DNA from: Blepharisma stoltei
Lineage: Eukaryota > Ciliophora > Heterotrichea > Heterotrichida > Blepharismidae
Reading direction: 5' to 3'
Length of the DNA stretch: 64,000 nt
NCBI GenBank assembly: GCA_914767885.1
Contig: CAJZBQ010000054.1
Span: 1 to 64,000, forward strand
In this document: piece by piece, positions 12,135 through 26,935 of the stretch
How the letters are laid out: the number at the start of each line of letters is the position of its first letter
Position numbering within the stretch: the first letter of the stretch is position 1
The notes under the pieces: generated by a model
Databases searched by the model: none
What the model saw: the letters and a program-made list of their open reading frames with translations, nothing else
Told to the model about the DNA's origin: nothing
Made by a program: the position numbers and the translations under genes

Positions 12135-13865
12135 ATGGCTTGCTGCTCAATTATTTTTCTATCAGTAATTGCACTATGCTCTGCTGCAGAACCAGCAGTG
12201 CGAGTCTCTGTTGCACAATCCGCATTACAGAATCTGAAAAATGAGTTTATTTCCTACGTTGTCAGTAAAGCTCAGACTGAAAAAATTCCTGATGTAAACA
12301 TTACAAGCACCTTGTCAACATATATCTTCACTAATATTACACTTTCTCAGCTTGAGTTATCCAGTAATAACACAAATATCATATTTAATCCATCAAAATC
12401 CACAATCAGTCTAAGTGTAACAAACTTTACATTTGCCTTATCCATGAATGTTCAGTTCAGATTTCCATTTGCAGTAACCGGAACGATGGATATCACCTTT
12501 ACTAACGGCTCATTTGTTCTCCCGATTTCAATTGGTGACTCAAATGGTAAAATTAACTTCCAAGTTGGAGAAATCGATGAGGATGAGCTGGCATCTTTGA
12601 AAGTATCAATTAGCACAAATAACAGAATATTCAGATTAATACAGTTCTTTAACTCCCTTCTTTAAGAGCAAAATAGGATAACTTTATTTTTGGGGATAGT
12701 GAGTGAGCAAAAATGTTTTAATATAGCAATTTTTTCACAAATGATACTTTTATTGTAGTTAATGACTATAATTATGAAAATCAGCGATTCTTTTGCATTA
12801 CTACATCTTTAAACAAATTTTATTTCCTGTCAAATATTTACAGATAGAATTTTTTAAAATATCAAATTATATAAATCCTCAAGCAAAAAAATTTTGCTCA
12901 CTAAGAAAGGGAGTGAGGGATTTTGGCCATTTAACAAGCTTGCAGGGCATTCTATTAAAAAATATGCTTCCACTCTAGGAGAATCGTTGAATCCTGGAAT
13001 TGAGAAGATTTTAAGCAAACTGAGCTACACTTATGCTGTTACCAATTATACCACTGTTGACTATCACTTTCTAGATTTCGCAATAGCTGACGAGCAACAT
13101 ATTAAAGGCGATATCAATGGAACTTTTTACCTCACAAGCCAGCCCAAAGTTGCCCCACAAGTTACTCAAGCTGCCCAGCCTCCAGCTTGGGCTTCAGATG
13201 AAGGGGTAAGAATCCAATTCACTGAATACTTCCTGAATACCTATTTTTGGAGCATACAGACTGCTGGGCTTCTTAATTATTATCTTATAGGCTCTCAAGC
13301 TCAAAACTTTCCATTGAAAATGACAACGACTGGCCTAGTACCTGTGGTTCCAAATTTAAGCAAAGCTTATGGCTCAAGCAAGCAAGTTGATGTCAGCTGT
13401 AACATTTATCAGGCTCCTGTTGCAGTGATTGGCCAAAATGTAAATATCACAGCCAACCTATATTGCGATTTTATTGTCCATGTGAACTCTACAACTACTG
13501 CCAAAGCGTTCAGAACTCAAATGACGTTGTCTAATTTATTGAGTGCCTATTTGGAAAATACTGATTCTGGCGTCTTTTTATATGGAGAATTCGATGAGCT
13601 TGCAATTCAGTTCTCAAATTTCCAGATTTTGAACAGCAATGTCGGAACTATTAGTTCTACCAAAGTAGCTGCTGCTTTTAGCTATAGCGCTTATTCCATT
13701 GTTATGAAAATCAACTCTTATTTAATGGAGCAAGGAGTTAAACTCCCATTGCCTGATGGAGTTATGCTTACAGATGAAGTCTTCATCACTAGTCCTGGCG
13801 CCGTGGAGCTTGGGGCTACTCCAGACTTCTCCAATCTGATGAAAGCAATTTCAGAAAATAAGTAA
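12135..13865 (+). CDS. Secreted BPI/LBP-family lipid-binding protein
   Basis: The start ATG at 12135 opens a signal peptide (MACCSIIFLSVIALCSA). The first block (to about residue 172) has the alternating beta pattern of a BPI N-terminal barrel. After removal of a 282-bp IES the frame continues IQFFNKLAGHSIKKY..., matching the helix that follows the barrel in this family, then a second barrel with a paired-Cys region, to TAA at 13865. The total is about 482 residues, the usual length for BPI/LBP/CETP-type proteins, which bind lipids or bacterial envelope lipids outside the cell or in food vacuoles. Family assignment rests on pattern and length rather than a strict motif. Confidence 0.7.
12654..12935. 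mobile_element. MITE-like IES (282 bp) in the BPI-like gene
   Basis: Flanking pointer TTTAAC (12648-12653 and 12930-12935) contains TA. Near the ends are inverted termini ACTCCCTTCTTTA-GAGCAAAAT and ACTCCCTTTCTTAGTGAGCAAAAT, a diverged MITE-A. Excision restores the frame and gives a BPI-like helix. Confidence 0.8.
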
Positions 13866-14009
13866 TCTTATTAAATGATGGAGTTTTAAGTAAGCAAAAT
13901 TCAATAGAACTTTATTATATTCTTTAGTATCTGTTTAATGAAAAATCCAATGATGATTTGGTATATAAATTGCTTCTTAAGATATTAGCACAAATAATAA
14001 GCCTCGGGC

Positions 14010-14957
14010 TTATTCAAAAAAGCTCTCATCAAGAAATGGCAGCTTTGAGTTGTTTTGCCGCGCCTTTGTGTCTCGAAAAGTGCATGGATCTGTGTGCATG
14101 GGAGTTAGAATGCTTTGGCTTGCAGACATCATGCTAACTCCAGGCGTCATATACCTCGGTGTAAAGCCAACGACCCTGCTTCCTCGATTCACAGGTGTCA
14201 TTGCGGGCCTCAGCGATGGAGTTCTAACTCTTTTCCCTTTAAGCTTGATCGACTTAGGAATCACAAGCACAGGAGGGACTGACATTGTTCTCTCAATTGT
14301 CTGCTCTACCTTTACCTGCTGCTCTTCAGGCTGGAAAACCTGATCATGTATGTGCCATTCGTCCAGATGAATTACAAAGCAGAGCTTCTTCATTGCGTTG
14401 ACTACCAGGATTGAGAGGACTAAGATAGAAAATACACAAGTGAGGATCAGCGCTATTATGTACCCTTGCTCCTCGCCTTGGGCTTCAAGTAAGTACTTTG
14501 AGCACAGCAAGAACAAAATCAAACAGAGCATGATAATAACCGCAAATAGCAAAGGGACAAACAGGATTTGAGCGACTCCTTCTTTGCAAGCGTCCTTTGG
14601 GAGAAACCGCCACTTAATTTTGTAGTCCATTAAGAATTTTGTGCTGCAGAGCTCGCATTTCCCGTTTTCTATGTCCTCATCGAGGGATGCCAGTCAGGTT
14701 TTTAAGCACTCTTCGTGAACATATTTTACACTGCCTGCACATTTGCAAGGTGATATCAGCTTGTTTTCTGGGGCTTCTGGCTCAAGACAGATCCTGCAAG
14801 TCCGTTCTTCGGGCTCATGCTTGGGTTTTTCAGAGATTTCGGATTCCGCTTTTTCAGTGTTCATAGGTACAATTGAATTTCCTTTGTGGTTGGGCTTGCT
14901 CCCTAAAGAGAAGCAATTTTCATTGTCTAAACTGTTTTCCCCTTCTCTAACATTCAT
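14010..14957 (-). CDS. RING-CH (MARCH-type) membrane E3 ubiquitin ligase
   Basis: 315 residues with one TGA=Trp in the RING-CH domain. The pattern is CRICL...CKCAGSVKYVHEEC...W...CELC: Cys-x2-Cys, CKC, HxxC and the final CxxC, with the invariant Trp encoded by TGA. Two hydrophobic segments follow (ILFVPLLFAVIIMLCLILF and IIALILTCVFSILVLSILVV), then a basic cytosolic tail. MARCH-type ligases ubiquitinate membrane proteins and steer their trafficking. Convergent with the BPI-like gene; no IES inside. Confidence 0.85.
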
Positions 14958-15154
14958 TAATCTTTTATTTTTTTTGAAATGGAGTATGCCAAACTTTGCA
15001 TACTGAAAACCTATTAATTTATAGTGAATTTATAGCCAGCAGGATCCCTTATTCTTTTAAAAAAATACTTATTAATTGTTTAGCAATTAAGCTTTTGTTG
15101 GAGATGGGAAATACTAGAAAGATTGGACTTCGGCATGAATATCATTATTATTAC

Positions 15155-16156
15155 TTAAGCTGCAACTTCTCCTTCTAGCAGATCCTCGTTTTCAAACTCT
15201 TCTTCCTTAACCTCTCTTGGGTTCTCAAGCTCTTGGATTAGGTTTTCTTCTTCAATTTCTATCACCTTCGGCTCGTCATACAGCTGAGATCTTAATGCTT
15301 CAATTTGATTAGCGGTGATCCGACCAGTCATCACTGCCTGAATTTGCGGCTCAGTTTGCTGCGCTAATATACTCATATAACCTGCAAAATTCCTGTCTGT
15401 TTTGCTGTATTTTTGTATAGCAGTTTGCATAAGAAGATTAGCAGACGAGCTTAATTCAGTAAGACCATACTTTTCAAACACCTTAAATGTCCCTGCTTCA
15501 ATTTTTGGGCTCTGCCTTTGGAATTCCATTTGGAACTCAGGACTATTAGGGTTAGTTATTCCTTTAGATTTTATGTCCTCAATGATATCATACATGCTCA
15601 CTAGAGTCGCGCTATTCATCTCAGAGAATATCTTTAATGTCAGCTCAGAAGTGAGGAAACTAGGCAGATCTTCATTTAGAGTGGGGGTGATACCAGCAAA
15701 TGAGTCCTCGAGAGCTTTTTTGGCATCTTTCATAAGCTGATCAATTTCGCTATCGCCAGCAAAGGTGACAGTGCAGGCTTTTTCAAATTCTTCCTTTGTA
15801 GTTGAGTTTTTCTGAAGGACCTTCTCTACAACTTTGGAGAGCTGCTCATTGATTGGTGTTTGGCTCATAATAATTTCTTTTATGTACTCGTCAGGAATTC
15901 TGCCGCCCATCTGCTCTCTGATGCTCATTACGAATCCTGAGATCTGCATATAGACATTCATAAGTTCAGTACGGAGCTCTTTGAGGATTCTGACTACATC
16001 GTCCCTTGTGAGGGCAATTGATCCTGATGTCCCGTCATCAGAATAACGATAAGCTAGGTATCCAAGACCTAAACACGCAACTAGACCTCCGATGATTACT
16101 TGAGTATCCATTACCGCAGATTTTATTACTAATCTTAATGAGGGATAAGAAGTCAT
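15155..16156 (-). CDS. Membrane-anchored conserved protein of unknown function
   Basis: A 333-residue frame from the ATG at 16156; a second Met 15 codons in (MDTQVIIGGLVACLGLGYLAY, start 16111) directly opens a hydrophobic anchor and may be the true start. The body is helical and charged (TRDDVVRILKELRTELMNVYMQ; EEEFENEDLLEG near the end) with no motif I can name. No IES and no Trp codon. It could be an organelle-surface protein with a cytosolic helical domain. Confidence 0.6.
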   Translation of the reverse strand: MTSYPSLRLVIKSAVMDTQVIIGGLVACLGLGYLAYRYSDDGTSGSIALTRDDVVRILKELRTELMNVYMQISGFVMSIREQMGGRIPDEYIKEIIMSQTPINEQLSKVVEKVLQKNSTTKEEFEKACTVTFAGDSEIDQLMKDAKKALEDSFAGITPTLNEDLPSFLTSELTLKIFSEMNSATLVSMYDIIEDIKSKGITNPNSPEFQMEFQRQSPKIEAGTFKVFEKYGLTELSSSANLLMQTAIQKYSKTDRNFAGYMSILAQQTEPQIQAVMTGRITANQIEALRSQLYDEPKVIEIEEENLIQELENPREVKEEEFENEDLLEGEVAA

Positions 16157-16452
16157 GAAAATTCAGATTGTATTTTTTAGCTTTTTGAATAATTTTAAGC
16201 AACAAATAAAATTGGAAATTTTGAGTAAATTGCTTGTGCTTTTTTCTTCTCTGAATTAATGCTGCCAAAATTTTGTATATAAAAAAATTTATAAAATGTG
16301 CAAATCAAATGCTTTTTCATTTAGAAATAATTATGGCTATTAGCTGATCAGAATTATGTGCTTTAGTGGATTTTTTAGAAAACAGTAGAAATATGCATTT
16401 TCACTAGCTTATTTATTACTTTCTGATTTATCTAATTTATGATAGTAATTGA

Positions 16453-16962
16453 TTAGATTAGATTAGATTAATTAGCTAGCGGGTCACGGAGGTTTATTTC
16501 AGCCTCTACCCAGCACTGCCAGCTTCAGGCTCGCGCCCTATGCACCGGCTCTGTAGCTCACTCCATTTTCTGTCGACGTCACCAAAAAATGGTGACGTCG
16601 CCATCTAACAGGGAGACTCACCCAGGTACTCCTTGATCAGGGGTCTAGTGACCCGGCGCCGTCCTTTCCGGGGAGGGAGAAAAGTAGCCTCCCGGAGTCT
16701 CCTTCAGGTCCCCGAAGCTCCCCACATAAGATCTTCCTCACTTTCCCTTCTAGTCCTGAAGTTTGACTCCTGATACATCGGCTCTGGTCTTCTTGTCTTT
16801 GTGAGAGGTAAAAACCTTGTCGTGGTGTCCCGACCAAGGTAAAAAACCCACCCTGGACACAATACCCAGGCCCCGTTTACTTCTTAAACCCGTAGTCCCT
16901 GAGGTACAGGAGAAGGACGGGTCGGGTGGCTCGCCATTTTTTAATTGTATGATAGTAATTGA
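16453..16962 (-). mobile_element. GC-rich retroposon-like element S3 with perfect 15-bp duplication
   Basis: 495 bp flanked by TATGATAGTAATTGA at 16438-16452 and 16948-16962. Read on the minus strand it begins ...AAAAAATGGCGAGCCACCCG and ends in (AATCT)n. Its first 110 bp align with S8 at about 40.7 kb (shared TACCTCAGG, GTGTCC, ACACCACRACA). It also carries a short perfect hairpin around GACGTCACCATTTTTTGGTGACGTC. It lies upstream of the DYRK gene. Confidence 0.8.
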
Positions 16963-17080
16963 AGAAAAGGTTTTTCGGGTAAGTAAAAATTGCTTTATTG
17001 AGAATTTTCATTTGAATTTTATAAACAAATAAAAATAATTTTGCGTTTTTTCAACTTCTAAATTTTACAATTAAATTAAA

Positions 17081-18739
17081 ATGAGTAGTAAACGATCAAC
17101 TCCTAGATCAAAAATCGATGAAATTAAAGCACTTAGAGGTCTTTCTCGCCAAACGAAGACGAATATCCGCAACCGAGGACTCCTTTTAGGGTCAACTCTA
17201 ACGACAACTCTCAATAGCATCGTCACAAATTCTGATATAACCCCATCTAACAACTCTTTAGTGATAACCAAGCCCTCAGTCCCCCTCCTCCCGCTCTCAA
17301 AGCTTATCACCTACAGATCTCTCCGCGAGAGACGCGGAAACCCAGGTCTAAACCTCACTAATGCCTCGTTGAACAGCTCGCTTACTTCAAATTCCACAGT
17401 TTTGAATTCCTCTCAAAGAAGCGTAAGAATACCTCGGCCACCATCCAAGCCAAGAGAAGAGGAGCTTCAGAAGACCAAAATTGACCCTCAGATTGAGTTT
17501 TCTTCTTTGCAGAAGCCAATCTCAGCTGGTACTGCTTTAAAATTATTTCGAGAATCTTTGACAAATTATGAGCAATCAGAAATTTTGGAATACAAAGAAA
17601 TTTACTACTTGGGTTTTAAGTCAAGCAAGAGCGGTACTTCTCAAGGCCCGAATTACGGCTTTGACGATGAAAAAGGAAACTTCAAGCTGTATAAAGGGGA
17701 CCACATTGCCTATCGATATGAAATTTTACAATTGCTAGGAAAAGGATCATTTGGGCAGGTATGCAAGTGTTTTGACCATAAAGCTAAGCAAAACGTAGCC
17801 ATCAAACTTGTAAAAAGTAAGAAACGGTTCAGACATCAAGCTGCAGTTGAGGTTAAAGTTCTAGACACTTTAAAAAAATACGACCCTGATAACGCTAACA
17901 ACGTGATTCGCGCTGAGGACCACTTCATTTTTCGAAAGCATACTTGCTTAGTCTTTGAGCTTTTGAGTTCTTCACTGTATGACCTATTAAAGTCTAACAA
18001 CTTCGAAGGCCTCTCGCTCTCCTTAATTCGGCGGTTTGCAATCCAAATTTTTTTTTCCCTGAAATTCATACAAAAGCTCAATATAATCCACTGCGACTTA
18101 AAGCCAGAAAACATTCTGCTGAAGCAAGCTAATAAATCAGGATTAAAAGTCATTGACTTTGGCTCCTCGTGCTTTGAGTCAGAAAAAGTCTATACCTACA
18201 TACAGTCACGATTTTACAGAGCGCCCGAAATCATTTTGGGGATCCCATATAGCTATAGCATTGACATGTGGTCTGCTGGGTGCATCTTGGCTGAACTTTT
18301 TACTGGAAATGCCCTGTTTCCAGGCGAAAGTGAAGCTGAGCAGCTTCAGTATATCATGGAGATCAGAGGAGTTCCTCCAGAGGATGTGCTAGCAATGGCC
18401 ACTCGCAGAAAGGTGTTTTTCAACAGCAGTGGCAGCCCAAGACTCGTTCCTAACTCTAAGGGAAAAATCCACAAGCCAGCAGCCAAAGACATAAGAGATG
18501 AGATTAAAACAGACGACGCTTTGTTTTTGGATTTAATTATAAGTAATGTTTATACAGAATGTCTTGAGTGAGACCCAGGGAAAAGAATAACTCCAGATGA
18601 GGCTCTGAGCCACGAATGGATTTTAGAAGGCATCCCGAAACCCCCAACGAGCCGCCCAACTACTTCAAGGCCGTTTTTAAATAAAACTTTGAGGGGTTTG
18701 GCTGTCAATAAAAATCATAACTATAAATTATCCAACTAA
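17081..18739 (+). CDS. DYRK-family dual-specificity protein kinase
   Basis: 552 residues ending at TAA 18739, with one TGA=Trp (CLE-W-DPGKR) that a standard-code reading would take as the end. A basic Ser-rich N-terminus of about 200 residues leads into the kinase domain: GKGSFGQV (P-loop), AIKLVK (catalytic Lys), HCDLKPEN (catalytic loop, DYRK-type Cys), DFGSSC and the DYRK activation loop YIQSRFYRAPE with the auto-phosphorylated Tyr. Then DMWSAGCILAEL and the LFPGESEAEQL element. DYRK kinases phosphorylate Ser/Thr and autophosphorylate Tyr. No IES. Confidence 0.92.
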
Positions 18740-18797
18740 TTTCGTATTTATTATAGCCTTTCAGCTTTCTAAGACATATTGTTTAAATATTTTTAAC

Positions 18798-21871
<3,074 letters not shown>

Positions 21872-23606
21872 TTAGGCGATTATCAGTAGCGATGCTATAC
21901 TGTTTAAAACAAAATATAAAGAGCTTGAAAGTGTTCCAGATGGAGTTAATGTAAATTCAGTCTGCAAATTTCCATTAGAGCTTGAAGAACTGCTGCTTGA
22001 AGAACTACTACTTGAAGAGCTACTGCTTGAAGAGCTGCTGCTTGAAGACCCACTACTCGAAGAGCTGTTACTTGAAGAACTGCTGTTGGAAGAGTCATCA
22101 CTGCTTGTAGAATTGCTGCTTGAAGAATCACTGCTTGTAGAATTGCTGCTTGAAGAATCACTACTTGTAGAATTGCTGCTTGTAGAATTGCTGCTTGAAG
22201 AGCTGCTGCTTGAAGGGCTGCTGCTTGAAGAGCTGCTACCTGAAGAACTGCTACTTGAAGATCCGCTACTTGAAGAGCTGCTACTAGAAGAGCTGCTACT
22301 AGAAGATCCACTGCTTGAAGAGCTACTTAATCTTAATCTTAATTATATGTTATTGAGTAGCTCCCGGCCAGGACCGTAGGTCCTTTTCTTCCTCCTTTTT
22401 GTCGCCTCGCTTGCTTTCCTTGCCCTGCTCCCAGTGTACACCTAAGTGCCACAGGCTACCACTCGGCTCCTTCCGGTCATGGGGCTTGGTCATGAAATTC
22501 CGGAAGTAGGCGGACTGGGTCACCATGCTTCACGTCGTCGACTAGGATTAGAGCTAGGGATTAATTCCCTAGCTCTTATCGGCATCTGCTGTGCCGTCCG
22601 ATTTGGGCACCAGCAGTCCCTAGAGGAAAACTCTTTTTTGTCCCATGTCCCGTCGGGACGATCCGAAAATCGTCATTGCTGGACCGGGAGCGAAACCTAG
22701 CCGGACACAAATACCAGTACCCATATCAGACCTTTCCCTGAGTGGATTGGCTTCAGGCCGCAGCAAGGTCCCCAATCACACTACAGGTTCGGGAGAGGAC
22801 GGGTCGGTGTCGTCGCCATTTTATTTGTGTCGCTTGAAGAGCTGCTACTTGAAGATCCTGAAGAATTTGGAGCTACTGTATCATATGTCAGCGTTATAGA
22901 GGTACTTCCTTGACTTGAGTGCTGAATTGCTTGAGACTGGTAAGGTCCATTACAGTAAAGCAACTTATATGAAGTCCCTGATACAAGTGTCATATGATTT
23001 GTAGTTCCTCCTGAACTTAAATTTCTTGTCCATTGATATACTGTATAAGTTCCGTTCACATATGATGTGAATTCAGTCAAAGAAAATGAATCATATATTG
23101 TCCCCACGCCTTTGGACTTCCATAGTTCTGATGTCTTCTTTGATTTCACAAATTTATGATGATAGGGTCAGCCCTACAATTTCAACATGTAATTGTTGGG
23201 TGGATTTGCCAAGGCAAAGCTTGGTGCTTCAATTTTGTAAAACAAATCTTGATCCTCTCCGGAGATATCGGGGCCAGGAGTTCTAAAGCGTAGAGGCGCT
23301 ATAAGGGGGAAAATAATCACCTGTGCAAGAAACACTTTTAACAAATTTGCTTGATAAGCCAATAATTAAGCAGTCAGCTTGTTCCATATGGCTATTACCG
23401 CCTGAAGATTTAATTCCAAGACCATAGTACCCTCAGCTGCTACTTGCCAATTTTGATGTGGAAACAGAAAGGTAAAATGTGACTGTGGTTTCTGAAGGAA
23501 AATATCAACCTAAGGTAACGCTGCTTGAGATTGATTTTGTTGTGTAGGCTGAGGTAAGAAAAGAGAACAAGAGCAAAAATAAAACCACTATTTTGAAAAA
23601 AGACAT
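21872..23606 (-). CDS. Secreted DOMON-like domain protein with poly-Ser stalk (copy 1)
   Basis: Start ATG at 23606 with a signal peptide (MSFFKIVVLFLLLFSFLTSAY). The domain has LGWYFPSETTVTFYLSVSTSKL, WGYYGLGIKSSG, a Cys pair, VYQWTRNLSSGG and NHMTLVSGTSYKLLYC, the DOMON-type beta-sandwich pattern; the two Trp in the first half are TGA. A long Ser-rich stalk follows, then a hydrophobic C-terminus (SIASLLII) that suits a GPI anchor. Removing the inserts at 22325-22843 and 23096-23303 gives 335 residues. First of three tandem paralogues. DOMON domains bind haem or sugars; the ligand here is unknown. Confidence 0.7.
22325..22843 (-). mobile_element. GC-rich retroposon-like insert S4 in the poly-Ser stalk
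   Basis: 507 bp with a perfect 12-bp duplication GCTTGAAGAGCT (22313-22324 and 22832-22843). On the minus strand it begins GACACAAATAAAATGGCGACG and ends (ATTAAG)n. Excision leaves the Ser repeat in frame. The host repeat is itself made of similar units, so part of the duplication could be pre-existing repeat. Confidence 0.7.
23096..23303. other. IES (208 bp) in DOMON copy 1
   Basis: TAT pointers at each side. Excision joins CTGDYFPP to YDSFSL, giving exactly the same spacing as CTGNNYTPEDSFSL in copy 3 and CVADAYPASDTFSL in copy 2. The paralogues therefore serve as an internal control for the boundary. Confidence 0.8.
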
Positions 23607-24802
23607 TTATAATCCGATAAGGAAATTTTCTCCAATATAGGGCTAAGAATAGTTAGTAATAAATAAAATTGATTATTTTTCCTCTAAATCTCCCTCTCAT
23701 TTAATAAAAAATGACCTTCTAGTTTTTTAAAAAATATTTGTTTTATAAAAAAAAAATGCTGTAATTTTTTTAAAGCCATTTTTAAATATTAATTTTTCAA
23801 ATTTATTTTGGTTATTTAATTGGGAAAAAAGAAAATAATAGATGCCATTGAACGAAACCTATAAGGTCATATGTGAAAATAAGTTATTTATGAGCAATAT
23901 CAAACTTATAATTTAAAGTTGTTATTAATAAAGATATTATTTTTCTGCAACTATAGTAATAAATTTTCTGGGAGGAGTTAGGTAGTCATATTATTCGATA
24001 GTTTTTTATTGCAAAAAATAATATTTTATGACGTCAAACTTTTCGATATTTATACTGGAGGTATTATGTCCTCTCTTATACAAATTATTTAGGATTCTTG
24101 CAGGTGGAATCGTATTTCATGTATCGGAATAGAATTCACATGTGAAGTAAGATAATGATTATTATTATCTTAATTTACCGCGATATATATTATTTAATAT
24201 TCTAGTTATTGGCTTTTTTAGCTGTTTTATAACTTTTGAGCTCTTTAAAATGTCATCCTTCAGCATTATTTAATTTTTCCCTCAAATTAATAATGAGCAA
24301 AGCTTTAAATATCTTCCCTTACTTGGCTAATGGACAAAATCCATTAAAAAAAATTCCTATTTTTGGGTAATAGGGTAAATCTATAATAATGGAATCTCAT
24401 ATATTAAGCTTGAAGCAGCTTGCATTCTAAAACATAATTTTATAAAATTAAATCAGATTTATCATTTCGATTATTTTAAGATTAATAGAAATACTTTTTT
24501 TATTTATAAAAATTCCAACTTTTTAATAACTAACGAAAATCTTTCTACTAATAAAGGACGAATTGATAAAATTAAGAGTTTTTTTCGAAATTCTTTCAAA
24601 ATTAAATAATTTTTATTTCAATAGAAATTAATTAAATTTTAATTCTTCATTTAAAAACATAAAGTAAAAAGACAAATTTGCTTAATTCTCAGATTTAAGT
24701 AAGTTAAAACATAATAATAGAATTTCTTTTATTAAGTATCAATAAACGACGCTGCAGGCTCAAATATGAAATTAGGTAATTATATGAAATCTATTTAGTT
24801 AT
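23607..24802. other. AT-rich intergenic region, nothing seen
   Basis: No coding frame or clear repeat found. Confidence 0.5.
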
Positions 24803-25590
24803 TTAGTTCACCATCAATAAAGTGACTATTCCAATTCCTATAATAGCAGAAGAGGAATCAGTAGGATTTCCATCACCACCAGAGTTTGCAGCAGGAGGAG
24901 CTACTGTATCATAAGTCAACTTCAAGGTTGTACCTCCCTCACTTGTATGCTGGATTGGTTGCGTTGTATACTGGCCATGACTGTAAATAAGCTTATACTC
25001 AGTCCCTGACACCAAAGTCATATGGTTAGATGTTCCTCCATTGCTTAAGGCTCTTGACCACTGATATACAGTGAAAGTTCCATTGGTATATGAAGTAAAC
25101 CCAGATAAAGAAAATGTATCTGAAGCTGGGTAAGCATCAGCGACGCACTGGACACTTTCAATGGTTTTTTGGGATAAGGCAACAAGTGCACAATCTGCTC
25201 CAACCATATCCGTAGCACTGCCAGAAGACTTAAAGCCAAGACCAACGTAGCCATCGTAACAAGCTTTTTTTTCCTTTTTTCCCAAAGACATTTCCTTGCT
25301 GGCGTTTAGTTAAAATTTTTCCTAATTAAGTCTAACTATTTTTCGACTTGAAAAATTTCGAACTCAGGAAATGTCTTCAAGAAATTTATTCCTATAGAAA
25401 AAGCATGAGAGGAGCCATAGCTGCTTTCTGACAGCTTTGATGTCGAGACTGAAAGATAAAATTGTATAGTTGTGGTTGAAGGAAAATACCAACCCAAGTA
25501 TATGTTGCTAGTAATTTCAATTGCAGTGTAGGCTGAGGTTAGGGAGAAGGAAAGGATGAAGAGAGAAATTATTGCTTTGAAGAGCACCAT
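24803..25590 (-). CDS. Secreted DOMON-like protein (copy 2)
   Basis: The signal peptide MVLFKAIISLFILSFSLTSAY is followed by LGWYFPSTTTIQFYLSVSTSKLSESS; after removal of a 161-bp IES the frame continues YVGLGFKSSGSATDMVGADC... to a hydrophobic tail (IIGIGIVTLLMV). 208 residues. It lacks the long Ser stalk of copy 1 and the Gly-Ser stalk of copy 3. Tandem duplication with the two neighbours, same strand, spacing 0.3-1.2 kb. Confidence 0.7.
25259..25419. other. IES (161 bp) in DOMON copy 2
   Basis: TA at 25257 and 25418. Excision gives ...SESSYDGYVGLGF; joining instead at the shared ATGGCT would give SESSYGYVGLGF, closer to WGYYGLGF of the paralogues. Both keep the frame. Confidence 0.7.
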
Positions 25591-25905
25591 TTATAGCGAA
25601 GCTAAAATTTGTTTAAAATCTCCATATGCTATTTTCTTGACATTTGAAGCGTTACAAATTTGTATGGAATTTTTTTTAATTTTACAATAAATCAAGAAAA
25701 AAGCTATCAAAATGCTATGCAAGCAAGACAAATTCTTAAATAAATCCTAATAAAAAATATATTTCCCAGAAATAAAAAAATTTGGATTTCAAAAATTTCT
25801 TAGTAAAAATTCTTTCTTTTCGTAAATGTAGGCTGTTAAGCCATTCTGTGAAATCTAAAGAAGTCTTAGCACTTGGATTTTAAATTTTTGTATATTTACT
25901 AAAAT

Positions 25906-26691
25906 TTAATATATAGCTAGGTAAATTGCCAAGATGCTCGCAAGACTGAGGCTGTATGCAGATGATAGAGTTCCATCAGGTGTCAAATTAGTTGACCCTG
26001 TCAAAGTAACCCATGTGCTATTGGTGGTTGAATCACTAGAGCCTCCTGAGCTTGACCCACCAGAGCTTGAGCCACCTGAACTTGATCCACCTGAGCTTGA
26101 CCCACCAGAGCTTGAGCCACCTGAGCTTGATCCACCTGAGCTTGAGCCTCCAGAGTTTGAAGAACCTGGAGCTTCTGCGTCATAAGTCAGCGTAAGACTG
26201 ATGCTTCCATCCTTCGAATGTTGTATATAATCTCCTGAATATTGCCCATAGCACCAAATGACCTTATAACTAGTCCCACCAGCTAAAGTCATATGATTAG
26301 TACCTCCACTCAAATCTCTAGTCCATTGGTATACAGTGTTTGTCCCATTCACAAATGATGTAATTCCTGACAATGAGAATGAGTCTTCTGGGGTGTAATT
26401 ATTTCCTGTGCAAGCAACACTGTCCACAGTTCCCTTTGATAAGACAGCTATGACGCAATCTGCCCCTGACATCTTTGAGCTGCTTCCAGATGTTTTGAAA
26501 CCTAAGCCATAGTAGCCTCAGCTTTTGCTTGACAAATTTGAAGTAGGGACTGAGAGGTAAAATGTTATAGTTGCCGTAGTAGGGAAGTACCACCCAAGGA
26601 CAACGCTGCTAGAAATGGTTTTTGTTGTATAGGCTGATGCAAGGGAAATGAGGAGAAACAGGAGTAAAACTTGTTTTTTTGATTTTGCCAT
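25906..26691 (-). CDS. Secreted DOMON-like protein with Gly-Ser repeat stalk (copy 3)
   Basis: 261 residues from the ATG at 26691, uninterrupted. Signal peptide MAKSKKQVLLLFLLISLASAY, then LGWYFPTTATITFYLSVPTSNL, WGYYGLGFKTSG, MSGADC, VYQWTRDLSGG and TLTYDAEAPGSS. A stalk of about seven GGSSS units (26045-26160) precedes a hydrophobic C-terminus (SLSLASILAIYLAIY) that suits a GPI anchor. It is the IES-free reference copy for copies 1 and 2. One Trp (SKS-W-GYY) is TGA. Confidence 0.72.
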
Positions 26692-26935
26692 TTATTATTC
26701 AGTAAGGAAATCAGTGACATTAAGGACAAGATTTTATAACGGCTCTAGAGGGGTTTTCGCAGTATAAAACAAATTCTGAATTAAATAAGAATTTTTATAC
26801 GTAAAAAGAACCATTATTATGCAGGAAAATACCTTCTTGAGAAATAAAGAAAAGGAGATTCAGGGTATTTTTGTTAATTTTTATTGAAATTTTTCTAATT
26901 TTTGAATATTTTTGATGTTTTAAAATAATTCTAAA

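Noticed and set aside
17071-17310. Antisense frame over the DYRK N-terminus
   Set aside because: Opposes a full-length kinase gene; no independent support.
21946-22379. Leu/Glu- and Ala/Leu/Gln-repeat frames on both strands
   Set aside because: Frame shadows of the poly-Ser stalk of DOMON copy 1.
25934-26185. Pro/Glu/Leu repeat frame on the plus strand
   Set aside because: Antisense shadow of the Gly-Ser stalk of DOMON copy 3.
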